From GWF2-38-69 sp965228125 (GTDB lineage: Bacteria; Verrucomicrobiota; Lentisphaeria; Victivallales; GWF2-38-69): a DNA stretch of 64,000 nucleotides. The notes beneath the pieces are model-generated. The model searched no databases, had not been told where the DNA came from, and worked only from the letters and a program-made list of their open reading frames with translations. Of this stretch, positions 50,334-58,605 are shown one piece after another. Numbering within the stretch: the stretch's first letter is position 1; each line of letters opens with the position of its first letter. The position numbers and the translations under genes were made by a program. The DNA is taken from positions 186,001 through 250,000 of the forward strand of contig OZ245791.1 of assembly GCA_965228125.1 (NCBI GenBank), in the 5' to 3' direction.

Positions 50334-51008
50334 ATGAAAACAAAGATTATAGCAATCGCATTTGCTACAACCTTAGGAGCCGCAAGTTTGTTTGCGTTGC
50401 CTCAGACAGTAGTCGAAAATTCTACAATTGAAAACACCAACACTGATGTAACAAACGAAGCCACAAACAAGTCCAAAATCAATTCTGGAGTAGAAGCAGT
50501 CGGAGCCACTATAAAAGACTCAGAAATCTACAACACAAACGATAATATGGAGAACACAGCTAAAGACGAGTCTCTGATCGTCTCGGGCGTATCCCTCAAC
50601 AAGGCTCAGGTCACAGACGGAAGCACGATAGAAAACATTAATACAGATGGTGTCAACGAAGCTACAAATAAATCCAAAATAGTCTCTGGCGTTGAAGCAA
50701 ATGAGGCTACTATCAAAGGATCAGATATCTATAATGAAAACACCGGACAGGAAAATTATGCCAAAGATGAATCTCTCATAGTCTCAGGCGTATCTCTTAA
50801 CAAATCAGAAGTTACAGACGGAAGCGATATATCAAACATTAATACAGACGGAACTAACACTGCTGAAGGCAAATCAGTCGTTATCTCCGGCATAAGCGCA
50901 AACAATGCCCAGATAAAGGGTTCTACTATAAGCAATGTAAATACCGGAGTAGATAATACTGCTAAAGATGGCTCCGAAGCCAATTCAGGTGTTAACTTAG
51001 GCTATTAA
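50334..51008 (+). CDS. Secreted solenoid-repeat protein 4
   Basis: 224 residues, same length and repeat order as solenoid 3 and highly similar in the first 90 residues (VVENSTIENTN.DVTNEATN in both). Signal peptide KIIAIAFATTLGAASLFA. Six repeats; the fifth carries TNTAEGKSVVISGISAN. Ends SGVNLGY. Codon use differs slightly from its twin (more C/G in third positions), so the duplication is not brand new. AGGAGAAAG precedes the ATG. An intrinsic terminator follows, closing the cluster of solenoid genes. Confidence 0.75.
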   Translation: MKTKIIAIAFATTLGAASLFALPQTVVENSTIENTNTDVTNEATNKSKINSGVEAVGATIKDSEIYNTNDNMENTAKDESLIVSGVSLNKAQVTDGSTIENINTDGVNEATNKSKIVSGVEANEATIKGSDIYNENTGQENYAKDESLIVSGVSLNKSEVTDGSDISNINTDGTNTAEGKSVVISGISANNAQIKGSTISNVNTGVDNTAKDGSEANSGVNLGY

Positions 51009-51023
51009 TCACAAAATAAAGAT

Positions 51024-51056
51024 GGGCGGTTCTTTCGAGCCGTCCACTTATTTTTT
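51024..51056 (+). terminator. Terminator closing the solenoid gene cluster
   Basis: GGGCGGTTC (51024-51032) pairs with GAGCCGTCC (51037-51045) with two G-U pairs and a TTTC loop; a T run follows at 51049-51056. Confidence 0.85.
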
Positions 51057-51088
51057 GTGTTATATTGTCCCATACTATTAAATTTATA

Positions 51089-51502
51089 ATGAAACATATT
51101 TTTGCATATATTTTTTTATCTCTAATCTGCATAGGTCTGGCCGCTTCCGATGCCAATAAAGTTTTAATCCAAAAAAGAGTAAAAGAACTTAAAGAGCTCA
51201 ATGAAGCAGTTCTGAAAAACTCCAAAATCCTTGAGAATTACAATGACCAAAGCGTGTATGTTAAGGCAAGAATAGTAGAAAAAGAAAATAACTCGTACGA
51301 ATTGATACTAAAAGAGGTATCAAGTTCTCCAATAGACGATTCAGATAATTGGCACACTCCCACTATCCCTGAAAAAACCAACGACTTTATCTATCTGCAA
51401 GGGAAAGTCCATAAAACACCTGATACAAAGTTTACTATTGACTTTGACAATATACTTCCACCAGAGCCTAAAAATAATATTAAAAATAAAACACAGGAAT
51501 AG
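51089..51502 (+). CDS. Small exported protein of unknown function
   Basis: 137 residues from MKHIFAYIFLSLICIGLAAS, a signal peptide; I prefer this ATG to a TTG 8 codons upstream. The mature part begins with a charged helix (LIQKRVKELKELNEAVLKNS) and continues with beta-like segments (VYVKARIVEKENNSYELIL, FIYLQGKVH). No family recognised. It precedes the LPP20-like gene by 8 bases and is probably its operon partner. The ribosome-binding site is weak. Confidence 0.6.
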   Translation: MKHIFAYIFLSLICIGLAASDANKVLIQKRVKELKELNEAVLKNSKILENYNDQSVYVKARIVEKENNSYELILKEVSSSPIDDSDNWHTPTIPEKTNDFIYLQGKVHKTPDTKFTIDFDNILPPEPKNNIKNKTQE

Positions 51503-51510
51503 AACAGTTT

Positions 51511-52332
51511 ATGAGAACAAGATTTCTACTGGCATTGACAATAGCCATTCTTCCCGGAATAGTTTTTGCTCTAACCGACTCCCAAAAAAAGCTAAATTCT
51601 ATTAATTGCGCAAAAATTCTAGCTGAGAGAAACATTGTCGAGACTGTTTACGGTATAAAACTCAAATATAACGAACAGGTTGACAATTTTATAGACGGGT
51701 GCTTTCAGGGGACCACCGAGACCAAAACAGGCAAGCGAAAAATAGTCGGCATAGAATTTGATGAAATTAAATATGACCCGACTAAGGACATAGCAATGGT
51801 TACTGCTTCGCTCAAACTCTCCAGAATTGCAGATCTCGTTGATAAGAGCAAATTTAATTTGGACAAATACCCTGATAAAGTTATTCAGAGAACAGCATTT
51901 GCCACTTCCACTCCTGCAAATGCACCAAAAATTGCTGCATTAAGGGCCGCGGAAATTGATGCTTACAAGAATCTTTATAAAAAAATCGGAGGCTTCACAC
52001 TGGAAAGCCATACGACTGTGGAAAACTTTATGCTTAAGTCCGACCAAGTCAAAACTTCAGTAATTGGAGCATTGATGGGAGCAGAGTTTATGGGGTTTAG
52101 CTGGGAAGGCGAAGGAGATGATGCCATCGCGGTAGTAAAACTTCGCATCAATATGAAAGACCTTTCAGATATGCTTGGGGAAAAAGTAATCGACTTCGAC
52201 AGGCAATATCTGGAAGCAGAAGGCCAAGCTGCCCAGAGAATTGAAGGAAAAGATCTGCCTGCAGAGCAACCTGAACCAAAACACATAAATAAAACGGAGC
52301 CAATTACAGGTGACATTGACGTTATACCGTAA
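51511..52332 (+). CDS. Exported LPP20/FlgT-like domain protein
   Basis: 273 residues. Signal peptide LLALTIAILPGIVFA. The second half has the layout of the LPP20/FlgT-N group: AALRAAEIDAYKNLYKKIGG, TVENFMLKSDQVKTSVIGAL, GAEFMGFSWEGEGDDAIAVVKLRINMKDL. In other bacteria such proteins are envelope lipoproteins linked to flagella or surface structures; here there is no lipobox. Position beside the CsgG/solenoid cluster suggests an envelope accessory role, which is inference. It overlaps the next gene by 23 bases. Confidence 0.6.
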   Translation: MRTRFLLALTIAILPGIVFALTDSQKKLNSINCAKILAERNIVETVYGIKLKYNEQVDNFIDGCFQGTTETKTGKRKIVGIEFDEIKYDPTKDIAMVTASLKLSRIADLVDKSKFNLDKYPDKVIQRTAFATSTPANAPKIAALRAAEIDAYKNLYKKIGGFTLESHTTVENFMLKSDQVKTSVIGALMGAEFMGFSWEGEGDDAIAVVKLRINMKDLSDMLGEKVIDFDRQYLEAEGQAAQRIEGKDLPAEQPEPKHINKTEPITGDIDVIP

Positions 52333-53020
52333 AATTATTTGTTTAGTTTTTTTTTGCTTAGCTGTTTCCCTTTTGGGAGAGTCATCAAGCTTTGATGAAT
52401 TGGATGCAAAAATAGTTGATGCCTTTAATGCCTCTCCTAAAAAAACAGCTGAAGTTTATTTGTATTCTTCTGAAATGCTCTCTCTTGCCAACAAACTCAG
52501 TTCATCTAACTCGCAAAAATGGAGGGAAAAAGCTCAGGAGCTTATTACCCTGTCATGTTATAATGAAGCGTCGAAATCAGCATCTAAAGGCGATGACAAA
52601 CAAACTCTTGTTTGGTGCCAGCGAGCTTTGTCATCGGGAGCGAAACAAGGCAAAATTTCTGATTATGATGTCGGAGACTTCTATAAGATGACTCTCGCAT
52701 TAAAACAACAAACAGAGACAGAACTTAACAACAAAGATGAGTCTTATTCAAAATATGAAATATCCCACCTTGCCCAAAGAACCTCGGATATTACCAACCC
52801 CAAGACGGACAGGGAAGATCAGAAAAGGCAAACTTACAAATTAGTAAAAGGCCCCCTGCAGGATCAGAAAGGCCTCATATATGTAATAGTAAATACTCCC
52901 AGAGAAGGAGACACAAAAATCATTTTTGCCAAAGGCAAAGGCTGGGCTGTAGAAGAATTCGGCAAACAAAAGCCTGTCTATTTCACTACATGGTATGATT
53001 GCGCCAAGTCACTTGACTGA
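52310..53020 (+). CDS. Exported helical protein of unknown function
   Basis: 236 residues. GTG start, overlapping the upstream gene by 23 bases. Signal peptide IICLVFFCLAVSLLG. The mature protein has helix pairs that look TPR/SEL1-like (EVYLYSSEMLSLANKLS, EASKSASKGDDKQTLVWCQR) and a small beta C-terminal domain (GLIYVIVNTPREGDTKIIFA, KGKGWAVEEFG). No family recognised. It converges on and overlaps the MscS gene by 12 bases at the 3' ends. Confidence 0.6.
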   Translation: MTLTLYRKIICLVFFCLAVSLLGESSSFDELDAKIVDAFNASPKKTAEVYLYSSEMLSLANKLSSSNSQKWREKAQELITLSCYNEASKSASKGDDKQTLVWCQRALSSGAKQGKISDYDVGDFYKMTLALKQQTETELNNKDESYSKYEISHLAQRTSDITNPKTDREDQKRQTYKLVKGPLQDQKGLIYVIVNTPREGDTKIIFAKGKGWAVEEFGKQKPVYFTTWYDCAKSLD

Positions 53021-55327
53021 ACTTTCGTTACCCTTCAACGTTACATCCATCTGCGGGAAAGGTATTTCTATGGAGTTCTTTGCAAAATCGGAATATATCC
53101 TCTCCCTGATACTGCTTAGTGCTACAGTAGCATAGGCAATATTAGATAACCACACTCTCAACGTCATAGTTATTGCACTATCTGCAAAGTCCTGCAGAAA
53201 AACTGTTGGAGCGGGCTTTGAAAGAATATACTCAGCCTCATTGCCTATTCTCAGTAAAATTGATTTAACCTTTTCTATATCAGATCCGTAAGCAACTCCG
53301 ATTGATATATCTTTCCTTACAACCAAATCCTGATTAGTCCAATTTATCAGTTTATTTGAGATTATCGTGGAATTGGGGATACATACTATCGCATTCTCCC
53401 AGGTTTGAACAACTGTCGATCTTATCGTAATTTCTATAACCTTACCTGCTAAACCATCAATTTCAACAACGTCGCCGTGCCTTATGGAATGGCTACCTAA
53501 AATAATTATTCCTGATACAAAGTTATTAAGTATGTCGCGCATCCCAAAACCTATACCTACGCTAAGCCCGCCTGAAATAACGGCCAGACTGGTCATATTA
53601 AATCCAAGCAGCTTAAGCATTACTATTATATAGACAGACCAAAGTCCATAATTAATAAGGACTCCAATCGAAGAGGAAGCTCCGTGTTCAATTTTAGAGG
53701 TTTCAGATAGCCTCTTTATCGTAAGTTTTGCTACATTGGTAATTGTTTTAAATACAAAAAAGAGATATATAGCAAAAGCAAAATTAGTGAAGTTTAACGT
53801 ATAGTTGTAAATTTTAATATCAGTGTTTATGAATGAGGCAAAAAAATAAGAACCGAATATCTGCCCTACTCCCCACATAAAAATCAACAGCATAATAAAA
53901 AGCCATAAAACAGGGACACTTAGGCCTATAAGCAAAATTTTCAAAACCACATAATTTCCTCCGATATACTGCACCATGCCATTAAAAGAATAGCTTATAT
54001 ATCTTGCAAATTGAATTCCAAGGCAAACAAGAAACCACCCCATCATTATCAGTATCGAGAGATAAACAAGGCCAATAGGCACCATAAGCAAACAAATGAT
54101 ACCTAATACCATAGAAAGTGATACTAAAGCCTTTTCGAACTTAAAAAAATTCTTTTTAAACTGCTTGCGGGCAAAAAATAGATAAATCACAATACCAATA
54201 ATCCAAAAAGAAGAAATGAAAATTTTGTACAGATCGGTAACTTGAAGGAAGACCCCAAAAACATAGAGAAGAAAAAGAGGAGCAAAAGGGGAAGACGATG
54301 CGTCCACATCGTCCGCTTTCTGAATTCGAAGTCCCCATCCAAGCAACATTAATGCCCTAGCCAAAAAGAGAATCGCAAGGGAGATTATAATAGAATTTTT
54401 AGGCATGAAGGCGACGCTGTAATTATATGCTATAAAGGATATAGCCAGAATGAACCAAAAAAGGCTTCTTTTAAAAGGCTGCAACCTTTTCCTGTCTACT
54501 TTTAAGTATTTATTGATAAAAATATTTAAAATTAAGAAAGCTATTGCTCCAAAAAACAAACAAATGCACAGAACCATAGTTTCGTTTTGATTATCAGGGA
54601 AGTTTTCAGCCATTTTTAAATAAAACCTGCTCATCCAGTCATGTTGCAAGTAGGTTGATACTTTCCATGTCGCTCCAGAAAAGAAGTCGAAGTCCGGCGT
54701 CATGTAAAAACTCTTTAACGCATTGAAGACTATTTCATTAAATTTAGTGGGATCATCAAAAGAAATTCCGGAATAAGAACCTGTGGTAGCAAGCGCTGCA
54801 TTCAGTGAATCACGATATTCTATGAATTTATTCTGTATCACAGTTAAATCGTTGTTCATGGTATCTAGCGAAGAAATAATTTCAGGTTTGATGTTCTTTG
54901 CTTCTTTAAGTTTAGATAGTGAATCCTTAACCTCTTTAATTACTTCAAGATAGTAGTTGAGAGTATCAACGTCTTTTCTATCTGAATCGAGAATACGTTG
55001 AAAAGATAAAGCCACATGACATATCTCACGGAGCACCCGCCTATACTCGTAAGGACTCCCGCTGCCAATAACTAAATCAAACCTCAGTTGATCCAGTCTC
55101 TGGTCAGTTTGAGCCCTCATTGTAGTCAGCACGATAATCTGTTTTTCCATAGCTGCGCTTATAGGATCGGATAAATCTTTGAAGTGTGCGATTTCCTTTC
55201 CTTTTTCAATGATGGCTTTATTCCAACTTTCATTGTCATATGTTTGTTTATCTGTCTCTTCTGAATAAGTTTTAGGTATCAAAGAGATGACTAGGATGCA
55301 GACTAAAGCAATAAGAGTTTTTTTCAT
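53009..55327 (-). CDS. Large MscS-family mechanosensitive channel
   Basis: 772 residues. A signal peptide and a long periplasmic helical domain (about 25-240) precede multiple membrane helices (about 250-560) and a C-terminal MscS core: GGLSVGIGFGMRDILNNFVSG (pore-lining TM3), the beta domain GDVVEIDGLAGKVIEITIRST, VCIPNSTIISNKLINWT and the alpha/beta end. This is the MscK/YbdG-type large architecture. It protects against osmotic downshift by opening under membrane tension. A single-gene unit. Confidence 0.92.
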   Translation of the reverse strand: MKKTLIALVCILVISLIPKTYSEETDKQTYDNESWNKAIIEKGKEIAHFKDLSDPISAAMEKQIIVLTTMRAQTDQRLDQLRFDLVIGSGSPYEYRRVLREICHVALSFQRILDSDRKDVDTLNYYLEVIKEVKDSLSKLKEAKNIKPEIISSLDTMNNDLTVIQNKFIEYRDSLNAALATTGSYSGISFDDPTKFNEIVFNALKSFYMTPDFDFFSGATWKVSTYLQHDWMSRFYLKMAENFPDNQNETMVLCICLFFGAIAFLILNIFINKYLKVDRKRLQPFKRSLFWFILAISFIAYNYSVAFMPKNSIIISLAILFLARALMLLGWGLRIQKADDVDASSSPFAPLFLLYVFGVFLQVTDLYKIFISSFWIIGIVIYLFFARKQFKKNFFKFEKALVSLSMVLGIICLLMVPIGLVYLSILIMMGWFLVCLGIQFARYISYSFNGMVQYIGGNYVVLKILLIGLSVPVLWLFIMLLIFMWGVGQIFGSYFFASFINTDIKIYNYTLNFTNFAFAIYLFFVFKTITNVAKLTIKRLSETSKIEHGASSSIGVLINYGLWSVYIIVMLKLLGFNMTSLAVISGGLSVGIGFGMRDILNNFVSGIIILGSHSIRHGDVVEIDGLAGKVIEITIRSTVVQTWENAIVCIPNSTIISNKLINWTNQDLVVRKDISIGVAYGSDIEKVKSILLRIGNEAEYILSKPAPTVFLQDFADSAITMTLRVWLSNIAYATVALSSIRERIYSDFAKNSIEIPFPQMDVTLKGNESSVK

Positions 55328-55443
55328 AGAATTAATTTTTAAGATTTGTTCCTTTGAATATAAAAAGCGTCATTAATAGATATTATAAGGAGTGTGCAAA
55401 ATAATGAAAGCCATCAGTAATCATTCTTATTTTCTATTGATCA

Positions 55444-56802
55444 TTAACTTTCCTGTATAGTATGCGGTTTAATCTTTTCCTTTTCTTTAGGTAAAATAAG
55501 ATTGAGAACTATGGCAGCTAGCCCGCCAGTACCTATTCCCGAAGAAAAGGAGTATCTAATCAGATCAGGAAAACTCTCAAGGACAGCATGATTCTCGACA
55601 GTCATTCCTGCAGCAATTGCCACTGATATGATTATCAAAGACCTTCTGTTGAGTTTTTCCATACCTAAAATCCTAATCCCTGCGGCCATAATAGTCCCGA
55701 ACATAATCAACATACCTCCGCCAAGAACGCATTGCGGAATAATCTGAAAAACATTTGAAACAATCGGGCAAAAACCGCTCAGCACCAAAAAACCGGCAAT
55801 GAAAAATCCTACATGTCTGCTGGCGACACCTGTTATTTGAATGATGCCATTATTTTGGGCAAAGCACGAAAGAGGGAAACCTCCCAGAATAGAACCTATC
55901 AAAGAAGAAATACCATCAGTCATAACTCCTCCTGAAAGCCTGTTCATGTGAAGTTTGCCGCAAATAGGCTCTCCAGAGACTGAAGCTGTAGCTGTAATAT
56001 CACCAATGGCCTCAATGGCAGTAACAAAAAAAATTATCAGCATGGGAAGCAACGTCGCCCATCCAAACTTAACTCCGTATCCAAAGAAACTTGGAATGTA
56101 AATCATTTGAGCCTTGCCTAAATTTGCAAAATCCACCATCCCAAGAGGTATAGCAACTACAAAACCAATAGCCGTGGCAAAAAGGATACAGCCTATCCTT
56201 AAAATTTTTATTCTTGAACTCTGAAAGATTATTATTAGTATAATTACGAACAATCCCAAAAGAACAAACTTTGAAGAAGCATAATTTCCTGTATCTCTCG
56301 CAGCTTGCCCTCCTGCAAGAGCATCAACGGCGACATGAATGAGAGTAGCACCTATCAGAAAAACAACAGTGCCGCTTACAACTGGAGGAAAAATATTCTT
56401 AACTTTCGGCAAAAAATATGCCACTACAAACTGTATTATCACTCCAATCATGCATGTCCCGAAAATGAGAGGCAATCCACCTATTTGTCCAGTGACTATC
56501 AATATCCCGACAAAGCCAAAACTCGTCCCCTGTATACTTAGAAGTCCAGAGCCTATGGGACCGATTCTCTTTGCCTGAAGAAATGTTCCAAGCCCTGAGA
56601 CTATCAAACATGTTGAAACTATTGCAGACGTGGTTTTGAAATCACATCCTATAGCGCTTGCTACAATATAGCCAGGCACCATTATTGGGATCAAAATCGC
56701 ACAGATGTGCTGAAAAGCCGCGAATGTTTTTTCCAGGAACGGCGGGTTGTCATTGAGTTTGTAAATTAGATCGTGATGATCATCCTGTTCCGTATGTCCC
56801 AT
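55444..56802 (-). CDS. NCS2 family purine/pyrimidine permease (xanthine-uracil type)
   Basis: 452 residues with about 12-14 membrane helices. The NCS2 signature regions are visible: SIQGTSFGFVG near the first half, the conserved acid-bearing AIEAIGDITATA (Glu of motif in TM8) and QNNGIIQITGVASR (TM10). The NNGIIQITGVASR sequence is more typical of xanthine/urate transporters (XanQ/PbuX type) than of UraA. It is a proton symporter in the inner membrane and may feed purine bases to salvage. No purine riboswitch is seen upstream. Confidence 0.9.
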   Translation of the reverse strand: MGHTEQDDHHDLIYKLNDNPPFLEKTFAAFQHICAILIPIMVPGYIVASAIGCDFKTTSAIVSTCLIVSGLGTFLQAKRIGPIGSGLLSIQGTSFGFVGILIVTGQIGGLPLIFGTCMIGVIIQFVVAYFLPKVKNIFPPVVSGTVVFLIGATLIHVAVDALAGGQAARDTGNYASSKFVLLGLFVIILIIIFQSSRIKILRIGCILFATAIGFVVAIPLGMVDFANLGKAQMIYIPSFFGYGVKFGWATLLPMLIIFFVTAIEAIGDITATASVSGEPICGKLHMNRLSGGVMTDGISSLIGSILGGFPLSCFAQNNGIIQITGVASRHVGFFIAGFLVLSGFCPIVSNVFQIIPQCVLGGGMLIMFGTIMAAGIRILGMEKLNRRSLIIISVAIAAGMTVENHAVLESFPDLIRYSFSSGIGTGGLAAIVLNLILPKEKEKIKPHTIQES

Positions 56803-56864
56803 ACAATCACCTTTTCATTAATTCTATTTACCCTACTTCCCTCTTCAATCTTACTTATAGTAAA

Positions 56865-58427
56865 TTATACTCGCGGACGTTTGGGAAAAACCAGTGAAAC
56901 CCAATCTTTTTGTTCAGGCGAACGGATAAAATAATTAATTATAAAATAAACAATGCAAAAAACTATACATCCCAAAATAACAGTCAAAACTCCTTTCCAG
57001 TTCATATATGCAAAGACCTCTATATGTAAGCAGAGCTTTACTGCAAGAAGGGAAAAGAGAACAGAAACTACACTAACTGCGATAACTTTGAACAGACAAG
57101 ACGCCACTTCATTACTGCCGTCAGTAATCTGATTTCTCTTCTTGAATATATACATAAGTGTCAAACAATTAACGGTAGAAGAAATGACCGTCCCAAAAGC
57201 GATACCGCCTTGTTTAAGCGGAAACATTAAGGCCAAGTTTATACAAAAATTCAAAAGAATGCACCATAGCGCCACTTTGACAGGAGTTCTTGTATCTTTC
57301 TGTGAATAGAAAGCCGAAGAAAGAACCTTCATAGCACAAAAAGATGGAATCCCGAAACAGTAGAATAGAGTAGCCCATGACGCCTCTTCTATTGATTTAG
57401 AACCAAATTCATTGCCGCCAAACAAAATATCAAGAATTTCGTATCTGTAGAAAACGAAAAATACAGCCATCGGAACAGTCACATAAAAGATTTGTTTAAG
57501 CCCGTAGCGCATATCTTTAATTACCATACCAAAGTTGTTTTCAGATATATGTTTCGTCATTGAAACCAGACAAACATTCCCCAAAGAAACAGCAAAAATA
57601 CCTATAGGAAAATAAACCAACCTCTCACTAAAATAGAGCGCAGGAGCCGCATAACTGCTTATAAAAATAGCCATAAAACTATCCATGAGGGAACTTATCT
57701 GAACTGCTGCTGCCCCGACAAATCGGGGAATGGCAAGCGTAAAAAACTCTTTCACCACGGGGCTTTTCCAAAGCCCTACTCTCAATGGATAAGGAAAAGC
57801 ATCTTCTTTTTTTAGCAAATAAAGGAGCCAACATAATTGCATAACTCCCGAAACAAGAGAAGCCCAACTTATGTTTACAAGCTGAGCTTCCGGAGAAGTT
57901 TTATAGAACAGCAATAGCGCAATAATGATACAAAGGTTCAAAGCCATAGAAGTTAAAGCCGGAAGAAAATACTTGTCAAAAATATTCAGGACACCTGCGC
58001 ATATACTAGTAAGACAAACAAAAAATGTATATGGCATCAAAATCGGCATAAGCGAAAGGGCCGCACTTACGCGATAAACAGGAAAATAAGGTTTTATCAC
58101 CAGACATACAGTCGAAACAACTATACAAAGTACTGCAAGAATAATAGCCAGCGTAGCTATCATTGTACCGAAATCGCGCCTAAACTTCTCTTTCCCTTCT
58201 GTGTGAATGGTGTTCCCGAGAATAGGTATCAAAGCCTGTGTAGCGGCTCCCTCTCCAAGTAATCCACGAAAAGTATTTGGGATCCTGAATGCAAGCACCC
58301 ATGCGCTCATCACTGATCCTCCGCCTAGAAACCTGGCTATGAGCATATCTCTGGCCAAACCGGTGATGCGGCTAAGCATAATACCAGATGTCCCTGATAC
58401 ACCCTTATTTATAATTTTAATAGACAT
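56865..58427 (-). CDS. murJ: Lipid II flippase MurJ (MviN)
   Basis: 520 residues with about 14 membrane helices. It moves lipid II across the inner membrane for peptidoglycan synthesis. Family marks include GVSGTSGIMLSRITGLARDMLIARFLG at the start (conserved Arg), AFRIPNTFRGLLGEGAATQALIPI, RFVGAAAVQISSLMDSF and SAFYSQKDTRTPVKVAL. Length is normal. It follows the permease gene at 62 bases and could be transcribed alone. Confidence 0.94.
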   Translation of the reverse strand: MSIKIINKGVSGTSGIMLSRITGLARDMLIARFLGGGSVMSAWVLAFRIPNTFRGLLGEGAATQALIPILGNTIHTEGKEKFRRDFGTMIATLAIILAVLCIVVSTVCLVIKPYFPVYRVSAALSLMPILMPYTFFVCLTSICAGVLNIFDKYFLPALTSMALNLCIIIALLLFYKTSPEAQLVNISWASLVSGVMQLCWLLYLLKKEDAFPYPLRVGLWKSPVVKEFFTLAIPRFVGAAAVQISSLMDSFMAIFISSYAAPALYFSERLVYFPIGIFAVSLGNVCLVSMTKHISENNFGMVIKDMRYGLKQIFYVTVPMAVFFVFYRYEILDILFGGNEFGSKSIEEASWATLFYCFGIPSFCAMKVLSSAFYSQKDTRTPVKVALWCILLNFCINLALMFPLKQGGIAFGTVISSTVNCLTLMYIFKKRNQITDGSNEVASCLFKVIAVSVVSVLFSLLAVKLCLHIEVFAYMNWKGVLTVILGCIVFCIVYFIINYFIRSPEQKDWVSLVFPKRPRV

Positions 58428-58565
58428 ACTCTTCTTCTTGAAAGGAATTCATGTGCACTTAAATAAAAAATAGCATACTCCTATCGAATTCACACTAGAA
58501 TAAAGCCTTAATTACGAAAAGCAGCTTTAGAATAATTCAACTAATATCGAAAATCTGCGAAAAAT

Positions 58566-58591
58566 AAAAAAAAGCGGGATAATACCCCGCT
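58566..58591 (-). terminator. Terminator after the adaptor protein gene
   Basis: On the complement AAGCGGG..CCCGCTT form a hairpin around 58591-58572, followed by a long T run. Confidence 0.85.
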
Positions 58592-58605
58592 TGATGAAAT
58601 TATAA

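Noticed and set aside
56803..56864. Purine riboswitch before the NCS2 permease
   Set aside because: Only about 60 bases separate the permease start from murJ upstream DNA, and no purine-aptamer-like three-helix pattern is visible.
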